From: an uncultured Prevotellaceae bacterium
Lineage (GTDB): Bacteria; Bacteroidota; Bacteroidia; Bacteroidales; Bacteroidaceae
Reading direction: 5' to 3'
DNA: 38,695 nt
Assembly (NCBI GenBank): GCA_946622085.1
Contig: CAMOPD010000003.1
Coordinates: 1-38,695, forward strand
Below are positions 1 through 8,059 of the stretch, piece after piece (within the stretch, counting starts at the first letter, position 1; the number at the start of each line of letters is the position of its first letter). Both the position numbers and the translations under genes were made by a program. A model generated the notes under the pieces. It was given only the letters and a program-made list of their open reading frames with translations. It ran no database searches and had not been told where the DNA came from.

Positions 1-52
1 CAAGACCTTCAGAACCGGAATCTGACGCTCTATTCAGCTAAGCTACGGGACC
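1..52 (-). tRNA. tRNA-Arg (anticodon CCG), 3' part outside the window
   Basis: Read on the minus strand from base 52, the sequence gives a 5' acceptor half GGTCCCG, the TA linker, a D arm (GCTT...GAGC), an anticodon stem TCAGA/TCTGA and a seven-base loop TTCCGGT. The anticodon is therefore CCG, which reads the arginine codon CGG. The variable loop starts with AGGTC and the window then ends, so the T arm and the 3' acceptor half are missing. A Bacteroidetes promoter sits 12 bases upstream. The identity is secure from the anticodon arm. Confidence 0.9.
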
Positions 53-63
53 GAATGCGGTTG

Positions 64-71
64 CAAAGGTA
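64..71 (-). promoter_or_regulatory. Promoter -7 box for the tRNA-Arg gene
   Basis: The minus strand reads TACCTTTG followed by C, an exact match to the Bacteroidetes sigma-ABfr -7 consensus TAnnTTTG. It lies 12 bases before the first tRNA base, which leaves room for only a very short 5' leader. Confidence 0.8.
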
Positions 72-181
72 ATACAATAAATTGACAATTGGCAACTGAA
101 AACTGATTTTTTTCTCCTCTCAGTGAAAAAAAATCGACGCGCAATGGGCTGAAGCGAGAAAGACAAAGACAGACAGACAGC

Positions 182-201
182 CCAAACGGATGCCCGTTTG
201 G
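182..201. repeat. Perfect 8-bp inverted repeat between divergent promoters
   Basis: CCAAACGG and CCGTTTGG are separated by ATGC. The hairpin lies between the tRNA promoter and the asnA promoter, about 50 bases upstream of the asnA -33 element. It could be an operator or a weak terminator. The rest of 72-248 holds only AT-rich spacer and a short GACA run. Confidence 0.4.
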
Positions 202-248
202 TAAGCAAAACAACAATATTGATGACATTTTGATAAATAATTCCGATT

Positions 249-283
249 TTTGCTTGCATATTAGCAATAAATGCGTACCTTTG
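249..283 (+). promoter_or_regulatory. asnA promoter
   Basis: TTTG at 249-252 and TACCTTTG at 276-283 match the Bacteroidetes -33 and -7 elements, with a 23-base spacing that is slightly long. Transcription would begin near 289. This excludes the in-frame upstream ATG at 271, which lies inside the promoter. Confidence 0.8.
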
Positions 284-321
284 CAGCAATTTTAGTAACA
301 ATAGAGAAAAAGAGAAAAGGA

Positions 322-1359
322 ATGAGTAGACTAATTCGACCTATAGACTACGAACGCCTGCTTGACATACGGCAGACGGAACAAGGTATTAAGCAGATTA
401 AGGATTTCTTTCAGGCTAACCTCTCTACAGAATTGCGTCTGCGTCGCGTTACCGCACCGCTGTTTGTGTTGAAAGGATTGGGAATCAACGACGACCTGAA
501 CGGCGTGGAGCGTGCCGTGACGTTCCCCATCAAGGATCTTGGCGATGCCAAGGCCGAGGTGGTTCATTCTCTGGCCAAGTGGAAACGCCTGACGCTGGCC
601 GAGTATAACATCGAGCCCGGCTATGGCGTCTATGCCGACATGAATGCCATCCGTGCAGACGAAGAACTCGACAACCTGCACTCGCTCTACGTTGACCAGT
701 GGGACTGGGAGGCCGTCATCTCCCGTGAAGACCGCCATCTGGAGTTCCTCAAGCGGGTGGTGCGACGCATCTATGCAGCCATTCTGCGCACAGAATATCT
801 CACCTGCGAGACCTACAGCCAGATTAAGCCTTTCCTGCCGCGCGACATACATTTCATCCACAGCGAGGACTTGCTGGCACTCTATCCCGACAAGACCGTG
901 AAGGAACGCGAAGACCTCATTGCCAAGAAATACGGTGCCGTGTTCATCATCGGCATTGGTGGCAAGCTGGCCAACGGCGAGCCTCACGACGGGCGCGCCC
1001 CCGACTATGACGACTGGACCACGGAAACGGGCGAAGGCAAGCGCGGACTCAACGGCGACATCCTGATTTGGTATCCGGTGCTTGGCCGTTCGGTGGAGCT
1101 GTCATCCATGGGCATCCGTGTAGACAAGGAGGCCCTGCTGCGGCAGCTGAAGCTATCCGACAAAGAGGAGCGCAAGCAGCTCTATTTCCACCAGAAACTG
1201 CTCAACGACCAATTGCCGCTGAGCATTGGCGGCGGCATTGGCCAAAGTCGCCTGTGCATGGTACTGCTGCACAAAGCTCATGTGGGCGAAATCCAGGCCA
1301 GCATCTGGCCCGACGACATGATCAGGGAGTGCGAGCAGCTGGGAATGCCGCTCATCTGA
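322..1359 (+). CDS. asnA: Aspartate--ammonia ligase (AsnA)
   Basis: Makes asparagine from aspartate, ammonia and ATP in the cytoplasm. The 345-residue product starts MSRLIRPIDYERLLDIRQTE and carries the AsnA signatures: a GIGGKLANGEPHDGRAPDYD-like segment in the middle and GGGIGQSRLCM near the C terminus, the ATP-binding part of its class II tRNA-synthetase-like fold. Length agrees with Bacteroides AsnA and is slightly above the roughly 330 residues of E. coli AsnA. I place the start at 322, after the purine-rich AGAGAAAAGGA, because the ATG at 271 would precede the transcription start. It is monocistronic and convergent with dnaX, with a perfect hairpin between them. Confidence 0.95.
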   Translation: MSRLIRPIDYERLLDIRQTEQGIKQIKDFFQANLSTELRLRRVTAPLFVLKGLGINDDLNGVERAVTFPIKDLGDAKAEVVHSLAKWKRLTLAEYNIEPGYGVYADMNAIRADEELDNLHSLYVDQWDWEAVISREDRHLEFLKRVVRRIYAAILRTEYLTCETYSQIKPFLPRDIHFIHSEDLLALYPDKTVKEREDLIAKKYGAVFIIGIGGKLANGEPHDGRAPDYDDWTTETGEGKRGLNGDILIWYPVLGRSVELSSMGIRVDKEALLRQLKLSDKEERKQLYFHQKLLNDQLPLSIGGGIGQSRLCMVLLHKAHVGEIQASIWPDDMIRECEQLGMPLI

Positions 1360-1380
1360 GACAGAGCTATCTGCAACCAT

Positions 1381-1437
1381 CAGGAAGGAGTTGAAAAAAT
1401 CGGCAACATTTCTGCCGGTTTCTTCAACTCCTTCCTG
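1381..1437. terminator. Bidirectional terminator hairpin between asnA and dnaX
   Basis: A perfect 15-bp inverted repeat: 1381-1395 pairs with 1423-1437. A second nested stem, CGGCA at 1401-1405 with TGCCG at 1413-1417, sits inside it. The A run after the left arm gives a T run in the minus-strand direction. The position between two convergent stop codons fits termination of both genes. Confidence 0.8.
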
Positions 1438-1461
1438 CGTTTTCTCCCCCGTGTCTTCGGG

Positions 1462-3216
1462 TCAGGTCAGCTCCAGCTTCAGCAGTTTGGAGAGTTTTTC
1501 CACTGACTGGTTTCTGGTTCTCATTTCCTCGAAAAGTTCTTTCCTGGAAAGCACTTTCTTCAATTCCGTCGCCTCTGCCACCCGCATGCTGAGCGTGATG
1601 TTTCCGTTGTGCAGGGCCTTGGCCAGCGTGGCCTTGATGCGCCCCTTGATGGCAGTCATTTGCTCTAAGAGAATCTGATTGTCCACCACCACCTCCACCT
1701 CGGGGAAGGTGCTGATGACGGGCATCATGTTTTTCATTCTCATCGACATGCCGGCCATTTGCTGCGGCATGCGCTGACACATGGCCAGCCATTCGCGTTG
1801 CAGTTCCTCATTGCCGAACTGCCGGTTTTCATCCTTATTCTCAATGACGGGTTCGGCCGCCGGGCCTCCGTTTCCGCCGGGCGTGCTGAGAATGGCCTTA
1901 AAAGTCATTCCGATGCTGCCCAGATTCACTCTCTTGGGTGCCGGTGTGGCTTTCTGCTCAGGCTCGGTTGTAGCCTGCCGTTGCTGCGTGGCCTGAGTGG
2001 GTCGCTGCAAGGGCTTTTCAGCAGCAGCCACCTGCCTGGCTGCCTTTGGCTGAACGTTGGCTACGAGTTTCTTAAACAGGGATTTCAGTCGCTTAGGGCT
2101 ACGCCCCGCGCCAGGAGCATCGTCCTCCTGAGTGATCTGCGCCACCTGGATGAGCGTCAGCTCCACCAGCAGCCGTTTGTTGGAGCTCTGCCGGTAGTTG
2201 ATGTCGCAGTCGTTCATGATTTTCAGCGCCTGATAGAGGAAGTTGGCGGGGCATTTCTGAGCCTGCACTTTGTATTTCTCGGCCTGCTGCTGGCTCACTT
2301 CGAGCAGCGGGATGGTCTGTGGGTCCTTGGCCATGAGCACATTGCGCACGTGGGAAGCCAGCCCGCCGACGAGATGGCCGCCGTCGAACCCCTTGTTGAT
2401 GATGTCGTTGAGCAGCACCATCACCTCGGCCACCTTATTGTCAAGACACAGGTCGACGATGCGGAAATAGTTCTCCGAGTCGAGCACGTTCAGGTCTTCA
2501 ATCACCTTGTCGTAGGTGATGTTGCCCTGGCAGAAGGATGCCGTCTGGTCGAAGATGCTCAGAGCGTCGCGCATGCCACCATCGGCCTTCTCGGCAATCA
2601 CGCTGAGCGCTTCCTCCTCATAGGCGATGCCCTCCTTCTGGGCCACCATCTTGAGGTGGTTGATGATGTTGGGCACCGTCATCCGCTCAAAGTCGTATAT
2701 CTGGCAGCGCGAGATGATGGTGGGCAGAATCTTGTGCTTCTCGGTGGTGGCCAGGATGAAGATGACGTGTGCCGGCGGCTCCTCGAGCGTCTTCAGGAAG
2801 GCGTTGAAGGCCTGCGACGACAACATGTGCACCTCGTCGATGATGAACACCTTGTAGCGGCCCACTTGCGGCGGAATGCGCGTCTGCTCCATGAGCGCCT
2901 TGATGTTCTCCACCGAGTTGTTGGATGCCGCGTCGAGTTCAAAGATGTTGTAAGACCGCTGCTCGTTGAATGCCTGGCAACTCTCGCAGTGGTTACAGGC
3001 CTCGCCGTCCTCCGTGGGAGACTGGCAGTTGATGGCCTTGGCAAAGATGCGTGCACAGGTGGTCTTGCCGACGCCTCGCGGACCGCAGAAGAGATAGGCG
3101 TGTGCCAGCTTTCCGCTCTTCACGGCGTTCTTCAGCGTGGTGGTCAGCGCCGACTGCCCCACCACCGAGTCGAACGACATGGGCCGGTATTTCCGTGCAG
3201 AAACAATGTATTCCAT
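1462..3216 (-). CDS. dnaX: DNA polymerase III subunit gamma/tau
   Basis: Clamp-loader ATPase of the replisome that loads the sliding clamp. The 584-residue protein shows Walker A GPRGVGKTT at residues 45-53, a zinc module with Cys 64, 74, 77 and 80, Walker B DEVH at 127-130 and the SRC sensor motif at 169-171. These lie in the AAA+ core (about 1-370). A Gln/Pro/Ala-rich linker follows, then a tau-like C-terminal domain. I see no A-rich slippery heptamer at the core/tail border, so production of a short gamma form by frameshifting is not supported. No clear TAnnTTTG box precedes the ATG. The gap to the antiporter gene upstream is only 63 bases, so co-transcription is possible. Confidence 0.95.
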   Translation of the reverse strand: MEYIVSARKYRPMSFDSVVGQSALTTTLKNAVKSGKLAHAYLFCGPRGVGKTTCARIFAKAINCQSPTEDGEACNHCESCQAFNEQRSYNIFELDAASNNSVENIKALMEQTRIPPQVGRYKVFIIDEVHMLSSQAFNAFLKTLEEPPAHVIFILATTEKHKILPTIISRCQIYDFERMTVPNIINHLKMVAQKEGIAYEEEALSVIAEKADGGMRDALSIFDQTASFCQGNITYDKVIEDLNVLDSENYFRIVDLCLDNKVAEVMVLLNDIINKGFDGGHLVGGLASHVRNVLMAKDPQTIPLLEVSQQQAEKYKVQAQKCPANFLYQALKIMNDCDINYRQSSNKRLLVELTLIQVAQITQEDDAPGAGRSPKRLKSLFKKLVANVQPKAARQVAAAEKPLQRPTQATQQRQATTEPEQKATPAPKRVNLGSIGMTFKAILSTPGGNGGPAAEPVIENKDENRQFGNEELQREWLAMCQRMPQQMAGMSMRMKNMMPVISTFPEVEVVVDNQILLEQMTAIKGRIKATLAKALHNGNITLSMRVAEATELKKVLSRKELFEEMRTRNQSVEKLSKLLKLELT

Positions 3217-3279
3217 GTGATTATAATAGGCTTTTGTTATTTTATTTTTCGGAGTTCAAGGAGTCCCAGGTAGTTCGGC

Positions 3280-4209
3280 CTACACATTGTAGATGAGCCA
3301 CCCCATGTAGCCAAAGAACAAGACGAGCAGCAGCACGCCCTCCCAGCGCTCCAGCTTGTAGCGGGTGAAGGAGAACAGCCACACGAGCAGGATGCTCACC
3401 ATGAGCATGGCGATGTCTACGCGCGTGATGCCACTGAGCTGCATGGGGCAGATGAGCCCGGTGATGCCCAGTATCATGAGAATGTTGAACACGTTGCTAC
3501 CGAGCACGTTGCCAATGGCCAGGGCGCTGCGCCCCTTGCGCGCGGCCACCACGCTCGTGGCCAGTTCGGGCAGCGACGTGCCGCCGGCCACTACGGTCAG
3601 ACCGATGACGGCATCGCTCACGCCCATGGCAGCAGCCACATTCTTGGCTCCCTCCACAAAGACATTACTGCCCAGGATGAGGCATGCCAGGCCCAGGGCC
3701 ACGAAGCACACCGACTTCGTCACGCTGTAGTCTTTGTCGCTCTCGTGCTCCACCTCCGAGCCTCCACGCTTGCCCATCCGCACGGTGTAGACCATGAAGA
3801 TGACAAACAGGATGAAGAACACCAGGGCGTCGAGCCGCGAGATGTTGCTGTCGAGGCAGAACAGGGCCAGCAACACCGAGGCCACCACCGTGAAGGGGAT
3901 GTCCTTCTTCACCGTGCTCGGAGCTATGAGCATGGGCGAGATGAGCGCCGCCGAGCCGACGATGAGCATGGTGTTGAAGATATTGCTGCCCACCACGTTG
4001 CCCACGGCCAGGTCGGGCGTGCCCTTGAGGGCTGAAATAAGGCTGATGAACAGTTCGGGAGCCGACGTGCCGATGGCCACCACGGTGAGCCCGATGACGA
4101 TTTGGGGGATATTCATGCGCTGGGCCAGCGCCACGGCGCCGTCCGTCATGCGGTCGGCACCCCACAGTACCAAAGCGATACCTATTACAATAAAGACGAT
4201 GTTTAGCAT
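3280..4209 (-). CDS. Calcium/sodium antiporter, CaCA family (YrbG-like)
   Basis: Inner-membrane cation/Ca2+ exchanger. The 309-residue protein is almost wholly hydrophobic, with about ten membrane segments, and contains the two inverted alpha repeats of the family. The first is VVAIGTSAPELF with GNVVGSNIFN, the second VVAGGTSLPELA with GNVLGSNVFN; the Glu in each GTS.PE motif is the expected ion ligand. I chose the ATG at 4209 (MLNIVFIVIG). The in-frame ATG at 4245 lies upstream of the promoter -7 box at 4234-4241 and would add a polar extension. The gene precedes dnaX on the same strand. Confidence 0.92.
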   Translation of the reverse strand: MLNIVFIVIGIALVLWGADRMTDGAVALAQRMNIPQIVIGLTVVAIGTSAPELFISLISALKGTPDLAVGNVVGSNIFNTMLIVGSAALISPMLIAPSTVKKDIPFTVVASVLLALFCLDSNISRLDALVFFILFVIFMVYTVRMGKRGGSEVEHESDKDYSVTKSVCFVALGLACLILGSNVFVEGAKNVAAAMGVSDAVIGLTVVAGGTSLPELATSVVAARKGRSALAIGNVLGSNVFNILMILGITGLICPMQLSGITRVDIAMLMVSILLVWLFSFTRYKLERWEGVLLLVLFFGYMGWLIYNV

Positions 4210-4233
4210 GTCAGTGTTTTCGTTAATCAGTTG

Positions 4234-4241
4234 CAAAGATA
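4234..4241 (-). promoter_or_regulatory. Promoter -7 box for the antiporter gene
   Basis: The minus strand reads TATCTTTG followed by C, an exact TAnnTTTG match, about 25 bases upstream of the ATG at 4209. It may also drive dnaX downstream. Confidence 0.75.
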
Positions 4242-4249
4242 ACAAAAAA

Positions 4250-4275
4250 TCCCCGAATGCTCACGCACTCGGGGA
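4250..4275 (-). terminator. Rho-independent terminator of the Hsp20 gene
   Basis: TCCCCGA (4250-4256) pairs with TCGGGGA (4269-4275). On the minus strand the hairpin is followed by ATTTTTTG. It lies about 110 bases beyond the hsp20 stop codon and directly before the antiporter promoter, so it insulates the two units. Confidence 0.8.
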
Positions 4276-4385
4276 AGAAAATCTAACAATCACACAAATA
4301 AATATCAAGCTTTATTCACCTATTGGAATAATTCCATGAAACAATCTTTCCACCTTATTATATATATACCTTTTCGCTCGGAGCC

Positions 4386-4814
4386 TTAGCCGATGTTGAT
4401 CTGGCGGGCCACCTTGACCTCCTCCTTCACAATCTTCGGCAGGTTGACGGTGAGCACACCGTCGGCCACGCTGGCTGCAATCTTCTCCTTGTCAACATCC
4501 TCAGGCAGGATGAGCGTCTGCTCGAACTTCGAATAAGAGAACTCGCGGCGCAGATAGCGTGCCTTGCGGTCTTCATCCTTCTTCTCCTGCTTGCTCTCCA
4601 TCTTGATGACAAGATTTCCTTCGTGATTGATGTTCACGTTGAAGTCTTCCTTTTTCATGCCCGGTGCGGCCAGCTCCACGCGGTATTCTTTCTCGTCTTC
4701 AAGCACGTTGATAGCCGGTGCAGTGGCATTGGCCTTCGGCATGAAGTCGGCATTGAACAAATCGTTGAACACTTCTGGTAACCAAGCATTTCTGTGCATT
4801 GTAGGATACATCAT
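4386..4814 (-). CDS. Small heat shock protein, Hsp20/alpha-crystallin family
   Basis: ATP-independent holdase chaperone that binds unfolding proteins in the cytoplasm. It has 142 residues: a short N-terminal arm (MMYPTMHRNAWLPEVFNDLF) and an alpha-crystallin domain from about residue 35. The family signature ADGVLTVNLPK stands near the end. A strong ribosome-binding site AGGAGG (4823-4828 region, minus strand) precedes tandem ATGATG codons, so either start is usable. Upstream, a leader of AT-rich sequence carries no clear TAnnTTTG box. I saw no CIRCE element. A weak promoter-like GGTATACTACTTGC lies around 4920-4940 on the minus strand. Single gene with its own terminator. Confidence 0.95.
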   Translation of the reverse strand: MMYPTMHRNAWLPEVFNDLFNADFMPKANATAPAINVLEDEKEYRVELAAPGMKKEDFNVNINHEGNLVIKMESKQEKKDEDRKARYLRREFSYSKFEQTLILPEDVDKEKIAASVADGVLTVNLPKIVKEEVKVARQINIG

Positions 4815-5115
4815 AATCTTTACCTCCTGTTTTTCTTTTTTTATTATTAATTTGTTGTTTTGTTTTTGTTCTTTGCGGGTCTCGGCTCCTCGTTGGGGCT
4901 TCAGCCTTCACCCACACATATTGCAAGTAGTATACCAAACCAGCACAGCACGACAAACTGTCAAACCAGAGCGCCAAAATGTCATATTACGAGCCGCCTT
5001 CCAGACTTGATTACCCCATTCACCTGTCTTTCTTTTTACCTCTTTTCCCCTCTTAACATCTCATTGCGCTGTTTTCGGGTCGAAATCACGCAGCTCTCAA
5101 TGAGTGTTTGGCATG

Positions 5116-5216
5116 TTTGCTGTCTGTTGACTGGAGTCAACGCACCTGTTGACTTAAGTCAACGCACCTGTTGACTGGAGTCAACAGATCTATTGACTTA
5201 AGTCAACAGACAGCAA
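5116..5216 (+). repeat. 101-bp palindromic repeat array, copy A (22-bp period)
   Basis: Four 14-bp dyads lie at 5127-5140, 5149-5162, 5171-5184 and 5193-5206, all starting exactly 22 bases apart. Units 1 and 3 are TTGACTGGAGTCAA; units 2 and 4 are the perfect palindrome TTGACTTAAGTCAA. The 8-base spacers are CGCACCTG, CGCACCTG and CAGATCTA. The outer flanks GCTGTCTG and CAGACAGC extend the end units into 14-bp terminal inverted repeats, 5119-5132 and 5201-5214. The element is repeated exactly, in reverse complement, at 32708-32808. No target-site duplication is visible. It lies between the 3' end of the lipoprotein gene and the upstream region of hsp20. The rest of 4815-5247 shows no gene. 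Confidence 0.95.
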
Positions 5217-5247
5217 TCGGCCTGCTTGCCCATTGACAGCAGCCCGA

Positions 5248-5988
5248 TTACTTCCGATAGTAGGCCTTGGTTTCGCCTGCGAAGCGCAGCAGCAGGGAGT
5301 CTCGCCTAAGGGAGAGAATCTCTGCCGTATCGGAGATGCTCTCTTTGGAGCTGTCGCGCGACTCCTGGGTGAGTATCAGTTTGCCGTTGAAGAGATGCCA
5401 CTCGGTGTAGAACCTTGGCCGCGGATATTGCACGAGGCTTTGCCGGTTGCGCCGGGCGTCGCGAGTGCCGCTTATGAGTGGCTGGGCGGCATGGTTGCGC
5501 TTCAGCGTGAATCCATATTCTCGTGGCACCATGATCTTCCGCATGATGCTGTCGGGAATAGGCGGCAGCGAGTCCTTCATCGCGGAGTCTACGGCACGTC
5601 GCCTCAGCGTGGGCATCACCTGATAGGCCCACGTGCCTTTCAGCCGGTCGATATTGACTACGCACAGCGCCTCATGCCTGTTGTCGGGATTGAAGGCCAC
5701 GGCCAGGTTGTCGCCTATGCGGGGGCGGCCCAGCACGCGGCGTGCCAGCGTGGCCCGCAGGATGTCGATGGTGTCGGGGTCGCCGCCTTCCTCGCTGAGG
5801 AATACCAGTATGGAGTCGGTGCATCCCTCGCAGGCCATCCCGTAGACCATGGAGTCGCCAGGCAGGGCACTTGCGGTGCCTGGAGCGCCGTTTTCCCCGC
5901 CCTGGGGCTTTCTGTCGGCACATGCTGCGGCCAGCATCAAGGCGGCCAGTAGAACGAAAAGATTTCTCACATTGATGATGTTACGCAT
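5248..5988 (-). CDS. Uncharacterised lipoprotein
   Basis: I do not recognise the family. The 246-residue product starts with a lipoprotein signal peptide (NLFVLLAALMLAAAC) whose lipobox LAAAC places the modified cysteine near residue 23, so it should be anchored to a membrane facing the periplasm or cell surface. The mature part has no membrane segment. It contains a GMACEGC motif with two close cysteines near residue 55. The C-terminal third (WHLFNGKLILTQ to LLLRFAGETKAYYRK) looks like short beta strands, as in lipocalin-like lipoproteins of Bacteroidetes; that resemblance is only impressionistic. The start is fixed by a promoter about 20 bases upstream. Transcribed alone, divergent from the carboxyltransferase gene. 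Confidence 0.8.
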   Translation of the reverse strand: MRNIINVRNLFVLLAALMLAAACADRKPQGGENGAPGTASALPGDSMVYGMACEGCTDSILVFLSEEGGDPDTIDILRATLARRVLGRPRIGDNLAVAFNPDNRHEALCVVNIDRLKGTWAYQVMPTLRRRAVDSAMKDSLPPIPDSIMRKIMVPREYGFTLKRNHAAQPLISGTRDARRNRQSLVQYPRPRFYTEWHLFNGKLILTQESRDSSKESISDTAEILSLRRDSLLLRFAGETKAYYRK

Positions 5989-6007
5989 ACAGGTTCTGTT
6001 TTGTTTG

Positions 6008-6015
6008 CAAAGGTA
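6008..6015 (-). promoter_or_regulatory. Promoter -7 box for the lipoprotein gene
   Basis: The minus strand reads TACCTTTG followed by C, an exact consensus match, 20 bases before the ATG at 5988. It stands back to back with the plus-strand box at 6060-6067. Confidence 0.75.
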
Positions 6016-6059
6016 TGAAAAAAAACGCCATAACTTATTGCGGAATTAAAAAAAATGCC

Positions 6060-6067
6060 TATTTTTG
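6060..6067 (+). promoter_or_regulatory. Promoter -7 box for the carboxyltransferase gene
   Basis: TATTTTTG followed by C matches TAnnTTTG. A weak ATTG at 6037-6040 stands in the -33 position. The predicted leader is about 65 bases. Confidence 0.65.
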
Positions 6068-6136
6068 CACCATGCACTGAAAAGTGTGCCATGAAGCGCT
6101 TATTATTCACACACTGTTATAACACAAATCTAAGGT

Positions 6137-7915
6137 ATGAAAAAGAAAATTCAATTCAGTCTTGTTTATCGAGACATGTGGCAGTCGTCTGGCAAGTTTC
6201 AACCGCGCAAGGACCAGTTGGAGCGCATAGCCCCCGTGATTATCGACATGGGAGTTTTCGACCGCGTGGAGACCAACGGCGGTGCTTTCGAGCAAGTGAA
6301 CCTGCTGGCTGGCGAGAACCCCAATGCGGCAGTACGCGCATTCTGCAAGCCTTTCAACGAAGTGGGCATCAAGACCCACATGCTCGACCGCGGTCTGAAC
6401 GCTTTGCGCATGTATCCCGTGCCCGACGACGTGCGCGAACTACAATATAAGGTGAAGCACGCTCAGGGAGTGGACATCCCCCGCATCTTCTGCGGACTAA
6501 ACGACGTGCGCAACATCATCCCTTCGGTGAAGTGGGCCAAGGCCGCGGGCATGACGCCACAGGCTACGCTCTGCATCACCACATCGCCAGTGCACACGGT
6601 GGAATACTACAGCAACATTGCCGACCAGGTGATTGAAGCCGGTGCCGAGGAGATCTGCTTGAAGGACATGGCCGGCATCGGACAGCCCGCCCTGCTCGGA
6701 GCGCTCACCAAGGCCATCAAGACCAAGCACCCGGAAGTCATCATACAGTATCACGGCCACTCTGGCCCCGGTCTCTCCATGGCCAGCATCCTGGAGGTGT
6801 GCAACAATGGCGCCGACGTCATCGACACCGCCATCGAACCGCTCTCGTGGGGAAAGGTGCACCCCGACATCATCAGCGTGCAGAGCATGCTCAAGAACGA
6901 AGGCTTCGAGGTGAAGGAAATCAACATGAAGGCCTATATGCAGGCCCGCTCGCTCACCCAGGAGTTCATCGACGACTGGCTGGGCTACTTCATCAATCCC
7001 GGCAACAAGCAAATGTCGTCGCTGCTGCTCGGATGCGGCCTGCCCGGCGGCATGATGGGCTCGATGATGGCCGACTTGGCTGGCATACACCACGTCATCA
7101 ACAACACGCTCAAGGCCAAGGGTGAGCCCGAACTCTCTACCGACGAGATGCTCGTGAAGCTCTTCGACGAGGTGGCCTACGTGTGGCCACGCGTGGGCTA
7201 TCCCCCACTGGTGACGCCGTTCTCGCAATATGTGAAGAACATCGCGCTGATGAACCTGCTCACACTGGCTCAGGGCAAGGGCCGCTTCGTCATGATGGAC
7301 GACTCGATGTGGGGCATGATTCTCGGCAAGAGCGGAAAGATTCCCGGAACCATCGACCCCGAGCTCGTGGAACTGGCCAAGAAGCAGGGCCGCGAATTCA
7401 CCGATGCCGACCCGCACACGCTCATCCCCAACGCCCTGGACGACTTCCGCAAGGAAATGGACGAGAACGGATGGGACTACGGACAAGACGACGAGGAACT
7501 CTACGAACTGGCCATGCACCCCGAGCAGTATCGCAACTTCAAGAGCGGACAGGCCAAGAAGAACTTCCTGGCCGACCTGCAGAAGGCCAAGGACGCCCGC
7601 ATGGGCTCCAAGCTCACACCCGAGCAGATCAGTGCCTTCAAGCACGCCAAGGCCGACGCCATCGTGGCTCCCGTCAAGGGTCAGCTCTACTGGGAGTTCA
7701 ACGGCGAGGGCGAATGCGCTCACACCGTGGAGCCATTCATCGGCAAGGAATACAAGGAAGGCGAGCCCTTCTGCTACATCCAGGCTCCCTGGGGCGAAAT
7801 CGTGAGCGTGCCGGCCGACTTGGGCGGAAAGCTGGTTGAGATAGATGCCAAGCAGGGCACCAAGGTGAACCGGGGCGACGTCATTGGCTATATTGAGCGC
7901 GACCACAAGGAATAA
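6137..7915 (+). CDS. Oxaloacetate decarboxylase alpha / pyruvate carboxylase B-like carboxyltransferase with degenerate biotinyl domain
   Basis: A member of the HMGL-like carboxyltransferase family that transfers CO2 between a 2-oxo acid and carboxybiotin. The N terminus carries LVYRDMWQSS, the counterpart of the family RDxxQS motif. EICLKDMAG contains the lysine expected to be carbamylated, and QYHGHSGPG holds the metal-binding histidines. A conserved carboxylase domain follows to about residue 480. The last 80 residues resemble a biotinyl domain (APVKGQL... and GTKVNRGDVIGYI), but the segment that should read EAMKM is QAPWGE at 549-554, with no lysine for biotin. No beta or gamma decarboxylase subunit or biotin carboxylase is adjacent, so a separate carrier protein is likely. 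Monocistronic, with its own terminator. Confidence 0.85.
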   Translation: MKKKIQFSLVYRDMWQSSGKFQPRKDQLERIAPVIIDMGVFDRVETNGGAFEQVNLLAGENPNAAVRAFCKPFNEVGIKTHMLDRGLNALRMYPVPDDVRELQYKVKHAQGVDIPRIFCGLNDVRNIIPSVKWAKAAGMTPQATLCITTSPVHTVEYYSNIADQVIEAGAEEICLKDMAGIGQPALLGALTKAIKTKHPEVIIQYHGHSGPGLSMASILEVCNNGADVIDTAIEPLSWGKVHPDIISVQSMLKNEGFEVKEINMKAYMQARSLTQEFIDDWLGYFINPGNKQMSSLLLGCGLPGGMMGSMMADLAGIHHVINNTLKAKGEPELSTDEMLVKLFDEVAYVWPRVGYPPLVTPFSQYVKNIALMNLLTLAQGKGRFVMMDDSMWGMILGKSGKIPGTIDPELVELAKKQGREFTDADPHTLIPNALDDFRKEMDENGWDYGQDDEELYELAMHPEQYRNFKSGQAKKNFLADLQKAKDARMGSKLTPEQISAFKHAKADAIVAPVKGQLYWEFNGEGECAHTVEPFIGKEYKEGEPFCYIQAPWGEIVSVPADLGGKLVEIDAKQGTKVNRGDVIGYIERDHKE

Positions 7916-7939
7916 GAATCCTCATAGACTACCACCAAG

Positions 7940-7984
7940 AATCCCAGGAACAGCTGCCAAGAAGAGCGTTCCTGGGATTTTTTC
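7940..7984 (+). terminator. Rho-independent terminator after the carboxyltransferase gene
   Basis: AATCCCAGGAAC (7940-7951) pairs perfectly with GTTCCTGGGATT (7968-7979), followed by a T run. It lies 25 bases beyond the stop codon. Confidence 0.9.
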
Positions 7985-8059
7985 TTCCCCAAAGCGCAGG
8001 AGGCTCCGGAACACGCCGACTACCCGGAAGGCCAGATGAAGAATTTGGCAGCTTTTTTC

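Noticed and set aside
1950-2150. Programmed frameshift in dnaX
   Set aside because: I found no A-AAA-AAG-type slippery site with a following hairpin near the core/tail border.
1759-3273. 504-codon plus-strand open frame opposite dnaX
   Set aside because: It is antisense to a secure dnaX gene and its composition is that of a complementary-strand shadow.
4815-5118. CIRCE/HrcA operator upstream of hsp20
   Set aside because: No TTAGCACTC-N9-GAGTGCTAA-like inverted repeat is present.
4860-5174. Small plus-strand protein ending in the palindromic repeat
   Set aside because: No family character, no promoter box or ribosome-binding site; its end is simply a translation of the repeat.
5119-5214. 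CRISPR array
   Set aside because: Spacers are only 8 bases and two are identical; units are 14-bp palindromes and no cas genes are present.
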